64,000 nucleotides of DNA, from positions 62,001 to 126,000 of the forward strand of contig NZ_CP040671.1 of NCBI RefSeq assembly GCF_008386235.1. Reading direction: 5' to 3'. The notes under the pieces were generated by a model, which worked only from the letters and a program-made list of their open reading frames with translations, searched no databases and was not told the origin of the DNA. This stretch comes from Thermosynechococcus sp. CL-1. Lineage in GTDB: Bacteria; Cyanobacteriota; Cyanobacteriia; Thermosynechococcales; Thermosynechococcaceae. Shown in pieces: positions 1 to 8,280 of this stretch. The position numbers were made by a program, and so were the translations under genes. Within the stretch, counting starts at the first letter, position 1; each line of letters begins with the position of its first letter.

Positions 1-194
1 CCAGCGGCGATCGCCAGTCCAAAGTAGTTGGGGTGAATCAGTAACCCCAGTCGCCCCTGCAACCAATATCGGAGAAACAACATTCCCCAGAGGAGGAGTG
101 CCACAACCGTCCACCACTCTTGCTGTAGCCAGCGACGGCGCATCATCATGCGTTGGACACGCGGAGAATAGCGATTGGAGGCGCTAGAAAACAT
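1..194 (-). CDS. YcgQ/TIGR03943-like membrane protein, N-terminal part only
   Basis: Reads leftward off the window; only the first 64 codons are present. The ATG at 194 begins a basic N-terminus (MMMRRR near residue 16) followed by a hydrophobic helix and the pattern FLRYWLQGRLGLLIHPNYF. That spacing of a first helix, a short Gly-Arg/Lys-Leu turn and a His-Pro pair resembles the start of TIGR03943/YcgQ-type proteins, which are membrane subunits usually paired with a YraQ-type permease. It follows the diheme cytochrome gene by 33 bases on the same strand, so it probably belongs to the same transcript. The family call rests on a short N-terminal stretch; another multi-pass membrane protein is possible. 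Confidence 0.45.
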   Translation of the reverse strand, partial: MFSSASNRYSPRVQRMMMRRRWLQQEWWTVVALLLWGMLFLRYWLQGRLGLLIHPNYFGLAIAA

Positions 195-227
195 GGGGCG
201 GTGGAAAATTCGCCATCCCTAAACATT

Positions 228-746
228 CTAGGGGGAATCCTGCCACTGCGGACTTAGCTCACGAAAGTTAAAGAGGGTGGCCTTGGGATGACACTGGGCA
301 CAACCATCGAGGGTGACGGGCTGCGGCACCGCAACACGGGGATGGAGGATACGAAAGAAGGGCGATCGCCCGACGCGAAAGGGAATTTGGGCATCGTTGG
401 GCAGGGGTCGAGAATAGGTGCGCAAATAGTTCCACAGGGGAACCAACTCTGGACGGGGAATGGGTTCGAGGGTTGCGCCGTAGTGATTGGTATCTTGAAT
501 CAGTACCTGCCATGCCTGAGTGGGCAATGTTTCCGGGGGGACTGCGAGATGACAACTGCCACAGCGCCGTAGATAGATTTGCGCTCCCAACTGGGCATTC
601 AAGGGCAAAACATCGACGGTACCGCTCAAGTCTGGGGTGGCGATCGCTGCTAAGGCTGTACCCACTAGGGCACAGAGCATCAAAAGAACTGCCCCTACCC
701 CCCAGCGCCAGTGTTGTCTAATCTTGGATATACTCAAGCCCTTCAT
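228..746 (-). CDS. Diheme cytochrome c, exported (DHC family)
   Basis: A 172-residue secreted cytochrome. A signal peptide or anchor is visible at residues about 14-34 (hydrophobic run ending in TALAA). Two CxxCH haem sites are present, CGSCH near residue 62 and CAQCH near residue 150, which fits the small cyanobacterial/proteobacterial diheme c family (DHC) that carries electrons in the periplasm or thylakoid lumen. The redox partner cannot be told from sequence. The ATG at 746 lies 29 bases inside the end of the upstream DUF4346 gene, suggesting translational coupling. A later start would destroy the signal peptide, so the overlap is probably real. Confidence 0.8.
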   Translation of the reverse strand: MKGLSISKIRQHWRWGVGAVLLMLCALVGTALAAIATPDLSGTVDVLPLNAQLGAQIYLRRCGSCHLAVPPETLPTQAWQVLIQDTNHYGATLEPIPRPELVPLWNYLRTYSRPLPNDAQIPFRVGRSPFFRILHPRVAVPQPVTLDGCAQCHPKATLFNFRELSPQWQDSP

Positions 747-1092
747 CCAAACAAAACTGTGCCCGCATCAATTCACGACCGAGATAGGCCGCATGGTCAA
801 ACATCGTCACCAGTTGGCGATCCTTTTCAAAGAGTTCAATACACAACTCCTTGGCTGTTCGACCGCTGAGTACTAGATCGGGTTCCCGCGTTACTTTCCC
901 TTTGGTGGGAATGGGTTCCCCCGTATCGGGATCCACCGCTAAGCCCTTCTCATTGATGTCATTGGGATAGTGTTTCATCCAGATCAGTTCTTGCGCAGGG
1001 TCAATGTAGATAATGAAATACCCTGCCGGATCGAGATGAATAAATCGCTGCGATAGCTTGTTGTCAAGCGCCGTGCGTTCTGCTTTGCTCAA
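718..1092 (-). CDS. DUF4346-type conserved cyanobacterial protein
   Basis: A 124-residue soluble protein with the segment LDPAGYFIIYIDPAQ near residue 20, the hallmark opening of DUF4346 proteins. It has no signal peptide or membrane helix and its function is unknown. The start is a TTG at 1092; an in-frame TAG stands two codons upstream and no ATG lies nearby downstream, while a GAGG ribosome site sits about 11 bases before it, so TTG initiation is the best reading. Its 3' end overlaps the cytochrome gene by 29 bases, implying a shared transcript. Confidence 0.65.
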   Translation of the reverse strand: MSKAERTALDNKLSQRFIHLDPAGYFIIYIDPAQELIWMKHYPNDINEKGLAVDPDTGEPIPTKGKVTREPDLVLSGRTAKELCIELFEKDRQLVTMFDHAAYLGRELMRAQFCLDEGLEYIQD

Positions 1093-1163
1093 CGCCTATC
1101 TTTCCTCTAATGGATCCACCCTTTATTGTACGGCGAACTCGACTGGAATCTGCGGGCGGAGCC

Positions 1164-1191
1164 TTGAGTTTTGGGACATTCGCGTTATAAT
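1164..1191 (+). promoter_or_regulatory. Sigma-70 type promoter of tRNA-Met
   Basis: A TTGAGT -35 element at 1164-1169 and a perfect TATAAT -10 element at 1186-1191 are separated by 16 bases. Transcription would start about 13 bases before the tRNA 5' end at 1212, a normal spacing for a tRNA gene. Confidence 0.65.
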
Positions 1192-1211
1192 GAGAATTGT
1201 GCAAAAATTTC

Positions 1212-1284
1212 GGCTCAGTAGCTCAGTGGTTAGAGCAGGGGACTCATAAGCCCAAGGTCGCAGGTTCAAATCCCGCCTGAGCCA
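1212..1284 (+). tRNA. tRNA-Met (CAU), probably elongator
   Basis: Cloverleaf with acceptor stem GGCTCAG paired to CTGAGCC, D arm GCTC/GAGC, anticodon loop CTCATAA and T loop TTCAAAT. The discriminator A is at 1284 and CCA is not encoded. The acceptor starts with a paired G-C, unlike an initiator, and the A-C mismatch inside the T stem also occurs in enterobacterial elongator tRNA-Met. The anticodon stem is irregular: its outer and inner pairs (G27-A43, A31-G39) do not match. A lysidine-modified tRNA-Ile2 also has CAU, but the body resembles tRNA-Met more. Confidence 0.85.
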
Positions 1285-1303
1285 CTCCCTATGACGATTC
1301 AAA

Positions 1304-3973
1304 CTATACGGTTGCTGCCTCTAGCTCGACTTCTTCTAGCAAGTCATTCACGGGGAAGCGATCGAGGAGGTAGCGTGCCTGCTGGGCGCTTTGGCGGAGT
1401 TGGGGACTGGTGTGGGGCGCATGGGGAATCTGGGAAAGAAAATCGAGGGTGCGCCGCAGCAATCGCACAATATCGCCGGCATCGAGATTGGTTTCAGTGC
1501 ACAATTCATTCCACGGCGTGCCCAAGGCCCACTGCTCTACCAAGCCAATGAGATCCCACTCGTACCAGAGGGGAAAGATGATGTGATGGCGACGCTGCAC
1601 CTGAAACAGCCGACGGCGAATGGGGCTGAGGGCGGCCAAGCGTTCTTCCACCTCACTGGCAATGGGGTAGTTGCACCAACAGTCGGAACGGGGGGTTTCA
1701 GTCACTAGAGCTGCGATCGCTGCCGCCAAGAGATGGGGGGGCAAGTCATCGAATTCGCCAGAGGCTAAGGCTAGGGCCAACCACAGTTCATTTTCGCCCC
1801 GCAGGGCAGCGGCCATTTCCCCAAGGGGGGTGGGGGTTAGGTCGTTGAGGCCACCAAAGTCCTGCAGGGCAGCAATGAGGGCAAGAAATTGCTCCCAGTG
1901 GCGTTGGGACTGTTGCTGGAGCTTGTGCTGGCGATCGCGCAGTTCCGTTTGTAGCCGTTCTTCGCGACGAACTAAGCGCAGCAGCGAATGGACATTTTGC
2001 GGCAGACTGGCTTGGAGTTGCGTGAGTTTGGCCTCAAGGTCAGCGATTTTAGCGGCTTGGGCAGCCACTTCTGGCGCGGCTAAGACAGGTGGCAGATCCG
2101 GGAGGGTACCGAGGTAGTGATTCGCCTCATTGCAGGGATAACTTTCCCCTAGACGCAGTTTCATTGCCTCTGGGGGCGGGGGGAGATTGCTACAGGGGGG
2201 GCGATCGGGATAGACAGCCAAAATATCATCAATGTCAACGACCCGAAAGCGACCATCGGCCGCAAGACACAGCCAGTGGGGCAACTGCCCGGAACCAGCA
2301 ACGGGCTGACAGAGGATGGCGGCTAAGGGGGGATGATCCCGCAGGGGGGATTTGATATGGAGCCATGTCCCCGGCGGCACTGCCATCATAAAGGGGAGGA
2401 GTTCTTGGGCACGTTCCTGCTCCGCCTGCTGTTCGAGGATTTTCAGGAGGCGTTGATCCTGCCGCAGCCGTTCCCGCAGCTTCTGATACTGTGCTAGTTG
2501 CTGCCGATCAATGCCTGTGAGGCGTTGTTGCACGGTTTGCAATTCCGTTTCCAGTTGGGCGATCGCCTGCCGCTGCGGGGTCAGTTGCAATGTGGCCAAA
2601 TACTGCCCAAAACTGCACTCCACCAATTCCCGCGCTTCTTCGAGGGTGTGGCGTTGGAGCAGGTTCAAGACCATGCCATAGCTGGGGGTAAATTGGCTAA
2701 TTAGGGGATCGGGGGCGGCGGTGGCCAAAAATGCCGCTTCATGGGCGCCCTCAAAGGGGGTTTGCAAGGTGACCACATGACCCACGGTATCCATGCCGCG
2801 GCGGCCGGCTCGTCCTGCCATTTGCAAAAACTCCGAGGCTGTCAAGAGCCGATGACCGCTGTCGGTGCGCTTCGAGAGGGTAGAAATCACAGTGGTGCGC
2901 GCAGGCATATTGATCCCTGCGGCCAGCGTTTCCGTAGCAAAGACGAGTTTGATTAGGCCTTCTTGAAAGAGGGTTTCCACAAGGGTTTTCACCACGGGTA
3001 GCACCCCGGCATGGTGAGCGGCAATCCCTTGGTAGAGGGGGGCAATCATTTCCGGGGCAACAATGTCCTGATGTTGTGCCAAAAAGGCCTCGACCCGCGC
3101 CGCTAGTGCTTGCTGTTCTGCCTTGGTGAGGAGATTCATGCCCAGGACCTCTTGAACCGCTTGGTCACAGCCGCGCCGGCTAAAGATAAAGTAAATGGCC
3201 GGCAGCATCTCCCGCTGTTGCAGTTGGCTGACCACGTAGCGGATGTTCAAAAAGTCCCGCTTGCCGCCGCGTCGCCGCAGTTCGGGCTGGCCGTGGAGCT
3301 TCGGGTTGAGGCGTTTGCGTTGGCCGTCCAAGAGGGGGAAGAGTCCCTTGCCATTGCAAAAGTAAAAGTGCAGCGGTATCGGTCGCCAGTCGGAGTAGAT
3401 CAGTTCAGCATCCCCATGGACGGATTGAATCCAGTCGGTGAGTTGCTCGCCGTTGGCGATCGTGGCGGAGAGGGCCACCAGTTGAATTTCCTTGGGGCAG
3501 TAGATGATCGATTCTTCCCAAACGGTGCCCCGCTGGCGATCGTTCATGTAGTGGCATTCATCGAGCACCACCACTTCAACCCCCGCAAGGGAGGTACCCA
3601 CTTCGCCAATGGGGGTGCCGTAGAGCATATTGCGGAAAATTTCCGTCGTCATCACCAGAATCGGGGCATCGCGGTTAATCGAGACATCCCCGGTCAAGAG
3701 GCCGACCTGCTCCGCGCCAAACTGCTGCTGAAAGTCACGCCACTTCTGGTTTGAGAGTGCCTTGAGGGGGGTGGTGTAAAAAACCCGCTGCTGCCGCGTC
3801 AGGGCGCGATGAATTGCATACTCACCAATGAGGGTTTTACCTGACCCCGTAGGAGCACAGACCACCACAGAGCGACCGGCATCAAGGGCAGCGATCGCCG
3901 CTTCTTGAAAGGCATCCAGTTCAAAGGGGAGTTGGGCAAGGAAGTCTGCTAGGGCCGGCGATCGCTCACTCAT
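1304..3973 (-). CDS. Ski2-like superfamily 2 RNA helicase (DECH box)
   Basis: An 889-residue ATP-dependent helicase of the Ski2/Mtr4 class, which unwinds RNA during processing or decay. Walker A APTGSGKT is at residues 40-47, the DECH box occurs in VVVLDECHYMND, motif III is SATIAN, and the helicase core ends with the QMAGRAGRRG signature. A long coiled coil and a C-terminal DSHCT-like region follow, ending near a repeated ALCTET-type segment. Length is normal for cyanobacterial members. Its ATG overlaps the TGA of the cheA-type gene upstream as ATGA, so it is translationally coupled to the chemotaxis operon, an unexpected partner. The exact RNA substrate is unknown. Confidence 0.88.
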   Translation of the reverse strand: MSERSPALADFLAQLPFELDAFQEAAIAALDAGRSVVVCAPTGSGKTLIGEYAIHRALTRQQRVFYTTPLKALSNQKWRDFQQQFGAEQVGLLTGDVSINRDAPILVMTTEIFRNMLYGTPIGEVGTSLAGVEVVVLDECHYMNDRQRGTVWEESIIYCPKEIQLVALSATIANGEQLTDWIQSVHGDAELIYSDWRPIPLHFYFCNGKGLFPLLDGQRKRLNPKLHGQPELRRRGGKRDFLNIRYVVSQLQQREMLPAIYFIFSRRGCDQAVQEVLGMNLLTKAEQQALAARVEAFLAQHQDIVAPEMIAPLYQGIAAHHAGVLPVVKTLVETLFQEGLIKLVFATETLAAGINMPARTTVISTLSKRTDSGHRLLTASEFLQMAGRAGRRGMDTVGHVVTLQTPFEGAHEAAFLATAAPDPLISQFTPSYGMVLNLLQRHTLEEARELVECSFGQYLATLQLTPQRQAIAQLETELQTVQQRLTGIDRQQLAQYQKLRERLRQDQRLLKILEQQAEQERAQELLPFMMAVPPGTWLHIKSPLRDHPPLAAILCQPVAGSGQLPHWLCLAADGRFRVVDIDDILAVYPDRPPCSNLPPPPEAMKLRLGESYPCNEANHYLGTLPDLPPVLAAPEVAAQAAKIADLEAKLTQLQASLPQNVHSLLRLVRREERLQTELRDRQHKLQQQSQRHWEQFLALIAALQDFGGLNDLTPTPLGEMAAALRGENELWLALALASGEFDDLPPHLLAAAIAALVTETPRSDCWCNYPIASEVEERLAALSPIRRRLFQVQRRHHIIFPLWYEWDLIGLVEQWALGTPWNELCTETNLDAGDIVRLLRRTLDFLSQIPHAPHTSPQLRQSAQQARYLLDRFPVNDLLEEVELEAATV

Positions 3974-6900
3974 GGGGTAGGTGTCGGCTCCTGCTGCACC
4001 AGAACTTCACCCCTGAGGAGCCGTGCCGCCGCATCCAGTAATTGCTCCTCGAGATAGGGCTTCGTAAAGTAGCCCCGTGCCCCCAGTTGTGCGGCCATCT
4101 TGCGGTGGCGATCGGCGCCCCGTGAGGTCAGCATGGCGATCGGCAGATGGTTGAGTTTGGGATCCTTTTGAATGCGGGAGAGCAACTCCAAGCCATCCAT
4201 GCGTGGCATCTCAATGTCACAGAAGACCAAGTCACAGGGCAAGCCCGAGCGCAGTTTTTCCCACGCATCTTGACCATCCCGTGCCTGCTCGACGCGGTAG
4301 CCTGCCCGCGTAAAGGTCATTGAGAGCAACTCCCGCACCGTAATCGAGTCGTCGATAATCAGCACCAAGGGTTCGGAGGCTTCCTCGGGTTCCGCAACAT
4401 CCATGGTGTGACCAAAGCCACGCCAGTCGCGATCCATGCGTCCTAGGGACAGGTCAATAATTTCCAGCACGTCGGCGATCGCCATCGCGCGACCATCCCC
4501 TTGAACTGTGACTCCCGCTACCCCCACCGGCTTCGGCACCGGTCCAGACAACTGCTTAATCACGATTTCCTGTTCGCCGATGACCTGATCCACCTCCATG
4601 GCCACGAGATCATCGCCGCTGCGCAGCACAACAATTGAGACCATGCCATCGTCTTGACTGCTCCCGCCATAGACATTGCTGCGGCTAATATTGCGGCTGT
4701 ACTTGAGCAAGTCCCCAAGTTTACGCACCGGCAGCAGGCGATCGTGCCACGAGAGGACACGCTGACCATCTTCTAGATTTTGGATGCGCTCTTGGGGAAT
4801 ATCCAGCATATCCTCCACACCGTCAATGGGGAAGGCAATGCGGCAGTGGTTATCAATGCAGCAGAGGGCTTTGGTAATACTCAGCGTCAGCGGCAAGCGG
4901 ATCGTAAAGGTGGTGCCTTTGCCCACCGTAGAGTCAATGTTAATCGTGCCGCGAATGTCCTCCAGATTTTTGCGCACCACATCCATCCCCACACCGCGAC
5001 CGGCAAGGGCATCGGCTTGATCTTTGGTGCTAAATCCCGACTGGAAGAGGAAGGCATAGACCTCTTGGCGCGATAGGTTGGGGGCATCCGCCTCCTTCAG
5101 GAGACCCTTCTCGATCGCCTTGCGTTTTACCCGTTCTGGGTCAATCCCCGCCCCATCGTCACTGACGGAGATAATCGCTTGACTGCCTTGATAGAAGGCT
5201 CGCACGCGAATCAAGCCTTTTTCAGGTTTGCCCAATCGCCGCCGCTCTTCGGGGGGTTCAATACCGTGATAGACGGCGTTATTAATCAGGTGGGTCATCG
5301 GGTCAAAGAGCTTTTCGAGGATGCCCTTGTCAATGAGGGTATCTTCCCCTTCAATCTTCAGTTCCACCTGTTTGCCAATGGTACTGGCAACGCGGCGCAC
5401 GGCACCCGGCAAGCGGACAGACATTTCACGGAAGGGCACCATTCGGGAGCGGCTCAACCCCTCTTGAACTTGGGTAGTGACTTGACGAAACTGCCGTGCC
5501 ACCTGCTCCACTTCATCAACGACATATTGGATGTCATCGGCGGCCTCCCGCACCCGCACAATTCGCTCAATCACCTCCTGCGAGAGGGTGTGGAAGCCGG
5601 TAAAGCGATCCATTTCCAAGGCATCAAACTCGACCCCTGTGGCGTGGGTTCCCCGTTCCCCTTGGCCATTGGCTGCCCGTGCTGTCGTGACGCCCAACAG
5701 TGAACTCTCAAGGAGCGATCGCTCGTAGAGGTCTTGCATTTGTTGGCTGACATCCCCAAGTTGTTGGACTTGGTAGAGCAAGTTATCAAGAAACTGCCGC
5801 AGGCGTTCTTGGGTGTCTTCGAGGCTATTGCGGTTGACCACCAACTCCCCAACGAGGTTACTCAAGGTATCGAGGTGGCGTACAGGTACCCGCATGGTTT
5901 GCTCCACCAAGGAGCCACCTTTTGGCCCTGCCCCGGCTCGGCGAGGGGTGGCCGCCTTCGCACTACTCCCTGCGGGTTGGGGAATTAATTTCTCTAAATC
6001 GGCAAAACTATCATCAGCGGTGGCAGGGGCTGGGGTGGGTTGCCCCAAGAGTTGCTCGAGATCCTCAAAGGCCGCTGTAGGTGGTGCCGCCGTCTCTAAA
6101 AGCTGATCCAATTCATTGAATGTGGCAGCCTCGGCTGGAGTTGTACTCGTTGCACTTTGCTCAATCAACCCCTCCAATTCCTCTAGGACGCTTTCGGGGC
6201 TAGCAGGCACAGTGGCATCATTCACCAGTGCTTCCAGTTCTGCCATGCTGGCTGCTTCAGGGGAGAGGATAGAGTCCTCCACCAACCCTTCAGGTTCCGT
6301 CATGCCCGCAGCTTCAGGAGAGGCGAGAGATTCCTCGGCCAAGGCTTCAGATTCAGCAACGGTCGCAGCCTCAGGAGAGGTTAGGGAGGCTTCCATGAGG
6401 GATTCTAGCTCGGCAACGCTAGCAGTCTCAGGAGCGGGTACAATCTCCTCCACTAGTGCTTCGGGTTCAGCAATATTTGCCGCTGTGACTTCAGGCATAC
6501 TTGGCTCAGCGATCGCCGGCGCCTCGGATGGCGTTTCTGCCCAAGGATCATCAGGGCTTGGCGGGGCAATAAATTCCGCGAGGGCTTCTTCCGCCGCATT
6601 ATCTACGACCAAGTTTTCTAGGGCATCGTTGAGACCCGGCACCTCTTCGAGGAACTCAGCCACATCCTCAGCAACATCACTGAGAGCAGGGATCTCAAAG
6701 TCCTCTTCTAAGGGAAGCAGATCGGGAGCCTCAGTGGTTTCCACCTCACCCAAAAAGTCTTCTAGGGAAGCAACTGCCTCATCAAGAGCGGCCATCTCTG
6801 AGGGGGCTTCCTCGGTGAATTGTTCAAGGAATGCATCCAGACCAAGTTCGACGGGTTCTGCGGCTGCACTCTCCTCAAGAGGACGGTCAAGTGTCAAGGG

Positions 6901-8262
6901 CGCCTCAAGGGCCTCAGCCATACTTTCGGCGATCGCTGGCGGCGTGAGGTCATCGAGGGATGCTTCCTCCACCTCCGCAGAGACCAGCTCACCCGAGAGT
7001 TCTTCAATTTCATCGAGGATGGCATCAAGGCTGGGTTCTGCCTCAGGCAACTCCTCAGCAGCGGTCATGTTCAAAAAGTCGGAAATCTCCTCATCAAAGG
7101 CCGCTTCATCCCCCAGCCCTAAACTGGCCAAATCCTCCTCAAGGGTGTCCTCCAGCCAGTCCGTCGGCAGCGCTGTGGCATCACTAAAAATGTCACTCAA
7201 TTCTTGGAAATCAGTCCCACTCTCCTCGCCAAAAACAGTGACACCATCGCCACCGCTGCTCATTGGCTCCATTGGCTCGGCAATCTCTTCTTCAGGCACC
7301 CTCACCTCTAGCGGAGCAACCTCAGAGGCCATTTCAAGGGGTTGCAGTGGTTCCTCAAGGGTGACGGGAGCTGATTCTAAGACCGCAGGCTCTGGCGCTT
7401 CTGGAACAACAGCCGGCGCTTCCTCAATCACAGGGGGCTGAAGCGCCACTAAACTGTCACTGGGACGAATCGCACTGCCTTGACCATTGAGCACCAAGTC
7501 GCGAGCCGCCATAATCTCTTTGATCACCACGGGTGCCAAGGCCGTGAGGGGCTGAGCTGTGTTACTCACCGCCTGTTGGGCGATCGCCAGCAATTCAACC
7601 CACTGGGGCAGCGCAAAGGTTTCCCCCAATTGACCCAAATTAGAACAGGCCGCCGCCAATTCTTGCCGCACTTGGGGCGAATCGGGCTGCTTAAAGAGTT
7701 GTAACATTGCCCGCAGGCGATCGGGCACCTCCGTTTGAAAGACTAAGCGGTAGCTGGAATCAACAACGGGTTGTACCGGCGGCTTAACGGGTTCGGCCAC
7801 AGGGGGAGAAGGCGCAGCTACAGGGGGCGCCACCTCTGCTCCTTGGGTCAGGTGGCTCAAGTGGGCTTGCAGTTGATTGAAGACTGGCTCCACCCGATTC
7901 AGCGTTGCCGTTGCTGTCTCCTCCGTCAAACCAAAGGGGCCTTGCAATTCATCGAGGAGTTCCCGCAGCGCATCAAAGGCTTGCAAAAAGAGTTGCTCTA
8001 GGGTTTCATCCACCGTTACGGGGTGTTCCCGCAGAATTTTGAAGTAGTCCTCCAGCTTGTGGGCGGTGTGCTGAATGCTATGGAGTCCGAGCATAGCCGC
8101 TCCCCCTTTGACGGAGTGGGCTGCCCGAAACATTTCACTCATCGCCTCGGGGTCATTGACCACCTGCTGGAGATTCATCAAACTGTCTTCAATGGTGGTC
8201 AGGTGTTCCTGCGCCTCCTCAATGAAGTAGCCAAGAATGCGCTTTTGTTGATCGCTTTGCAT
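3970..8262 (-). CDS. CheA-type hybrid histidine kinase (Hpt, kinase core, CheW, receiver), PilL-like
   Basis: A 1430-residue chemotaxis kinase for type IV pilus motility. An N-terminal Hpt domain carries the phosphorylatable His49 in AAHSVKGG. A very long acidic Ala/Glu-rich linker spans about residues 170-780. The core has the dimerisation region, N box HLINNAVYHGIE near residue 989, G boxes DDGAGI and GRGVGMD, and a CheW-like domain. The receiver (1299-1418) has DD at 1304-1305, phospho-acceptor Asp1349 and the TKPY lysine. Kinases with this layout are called PilL or PixL in Synechocystis; because the receptor of this operon lacks GAF photosensor domains, the Pil/Tax3 type is the better match. 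It sits 18 bases behind the receptor gene. The kinase should phosphorylate the CheY and PatA-type regulators encoded upstream. Confidence 0.9.
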   Translation of the reverse strand: MQSDQQKRILGYFIEEAQEHLTTIEDSLMNLQQVVNDPEAMSEMFRAAHSVKGGAAMLGLHSIQHTAHKLEDYFKILREHPVTVDETLEQLFLQAFDALRELLDELQGPFGLTEETATATLNRVEPVFNQLQAHLSHLTQGAEVAPPVAAPSPPVAEPVKPPVQPVVDSSYRLVFQTEVPDRLRAMLQLFKQPDSPQVRQELAAACSNLGQLGETFALPQWVELLAIAQQAVSNTAQPLTALAPVVIKEIMAARDLVLNGQGSAIRPSDSLVALQPPVIEEAPAVVPEAPEPAVLESAPVTLEEPLQPLEMASEVAPLEVRVPEEEIAEPMEPMSSGGDGVTVFGEESGTDFQELSDIFSDATALPTDWLEDTLEEDLASLGLGDEAAFDEEISDFLNMTAAEELPEAEPSLDAILDEIEELSGELVSAEVEEASLDDLTPPAIAESMAEALEAPLTLDRPLEESAAAEPVELGLDAFLEQFTEEAPSEMAALDEAVASLEDFLGEVETTEAPDLLPLEEDFEIPALSDVAEDVAEFLEEVPGLNDALENLVVDNAAEEALAEFIAPPSPDDPWAETPSEAPAIAEPSMPEVTAANIAEPEALVEEIVPAPETASVAELESLMEASLTSPEAATVAESEALAEESLASPEAAGMTEPEGLVEDSILSPEAASMAELEALVNDATVPASPESVLEELEGLIEQSATSTTPAEAATFNELDQLLETAAPPTAAFEDLEQLLGQPTPAPATADDSFADLEKLIPQPAGSSAKAATPRRAGAGPKGGSLVEQTMRVPVRHLDTLSNLVGELVVNRNSLEDTQERLRQFLDNLLYQVQQLGDVSQQMQDLYERSLLESSLLGVTTARAANGQGERGTHATGVEFDALEMDRFTGFHTLSQEVIERIVRVREAADDIQYVVDEVEQVARQFRQVTTQVQEGLSRSRMVPFREMSVRLPGAVRRVASTIGKQVELKIEGEDTLIDKGILEKLFDPMTHLINNAVYHGIEPPEERRRLGKPEKGLIRVRAFYQGSQAIISVSDDGAGIDPERVKRKAIEKGLLKEADAPNLSRQEVYAFLFQSGFSTKDQADALAGRGVGMDVVRKNLEDIRGTINIDSTVGKGTTFTIRLPLTLSITKALCCIDNHCRIAFPIDGVEDMLDIPQERIQNLEDGQRVLSWHDRLLPVRKLGDLLKYSRNISRSNVYGGSSQDDGMVSIVVLRSGDDLVAMEVDQVIGEQEIVIKQLSGPVPKPVGVAGVTVQGDGRAMAIADVLEIIDLSLGRMDRDWRGFGHTMDVAEPEEASEPLVLIIDDSITVRELLSMTFTRAGYRVEQARDGQDAWEKLRSGLPCDLVFCDIEMPRMDGLELLSRIQKDPKLNHLPIAMLTSRGADRHRKMAAQLGARGYFTKPYLEEQLLDAAARLLRGEVLVQQEPTPTP
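6045..6498 (-). repeat. Degenerate tandem peptide repeats in the CheA linker
   Basis: Within the CheA gene, residues about 588-740 consist of five or more imperfect copies of a unit of roughly 20-28 residues built around an acidic pattern such as AELEALV followed by SPEAA. The copies ASVAELESLMEA, ATVAESEALAEE, AGMTEPEGLVED and ASMAELEALVND are easily lined up; a related F-x-D/E-L-x-x-L-L motif follows three times (FNELDQLL, FEDLEQLL, FADLEKLI). They probably form a flexible linker with docking motifs. Copy number may vary among strains. Confidence 0.7.
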
Positions 8263-8280
8263 AGCCCCCTCCCGGATTGC

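Noticed and set aside
3110..3754. 214-codon open frame on the plus strand inside the Ski2-like helicase
   Set aside because: Antisense shadow of a conserved helicase core with motifs on the other strand.
6116..7441. 441-codon open frame on the plus strand opposite cheA, rich in Ser, Ala and Gly
   Set aside because: It is the complement of the acidic Glu/Ala repeat linker of CheA; low complexity, no ribosome site and no domain.
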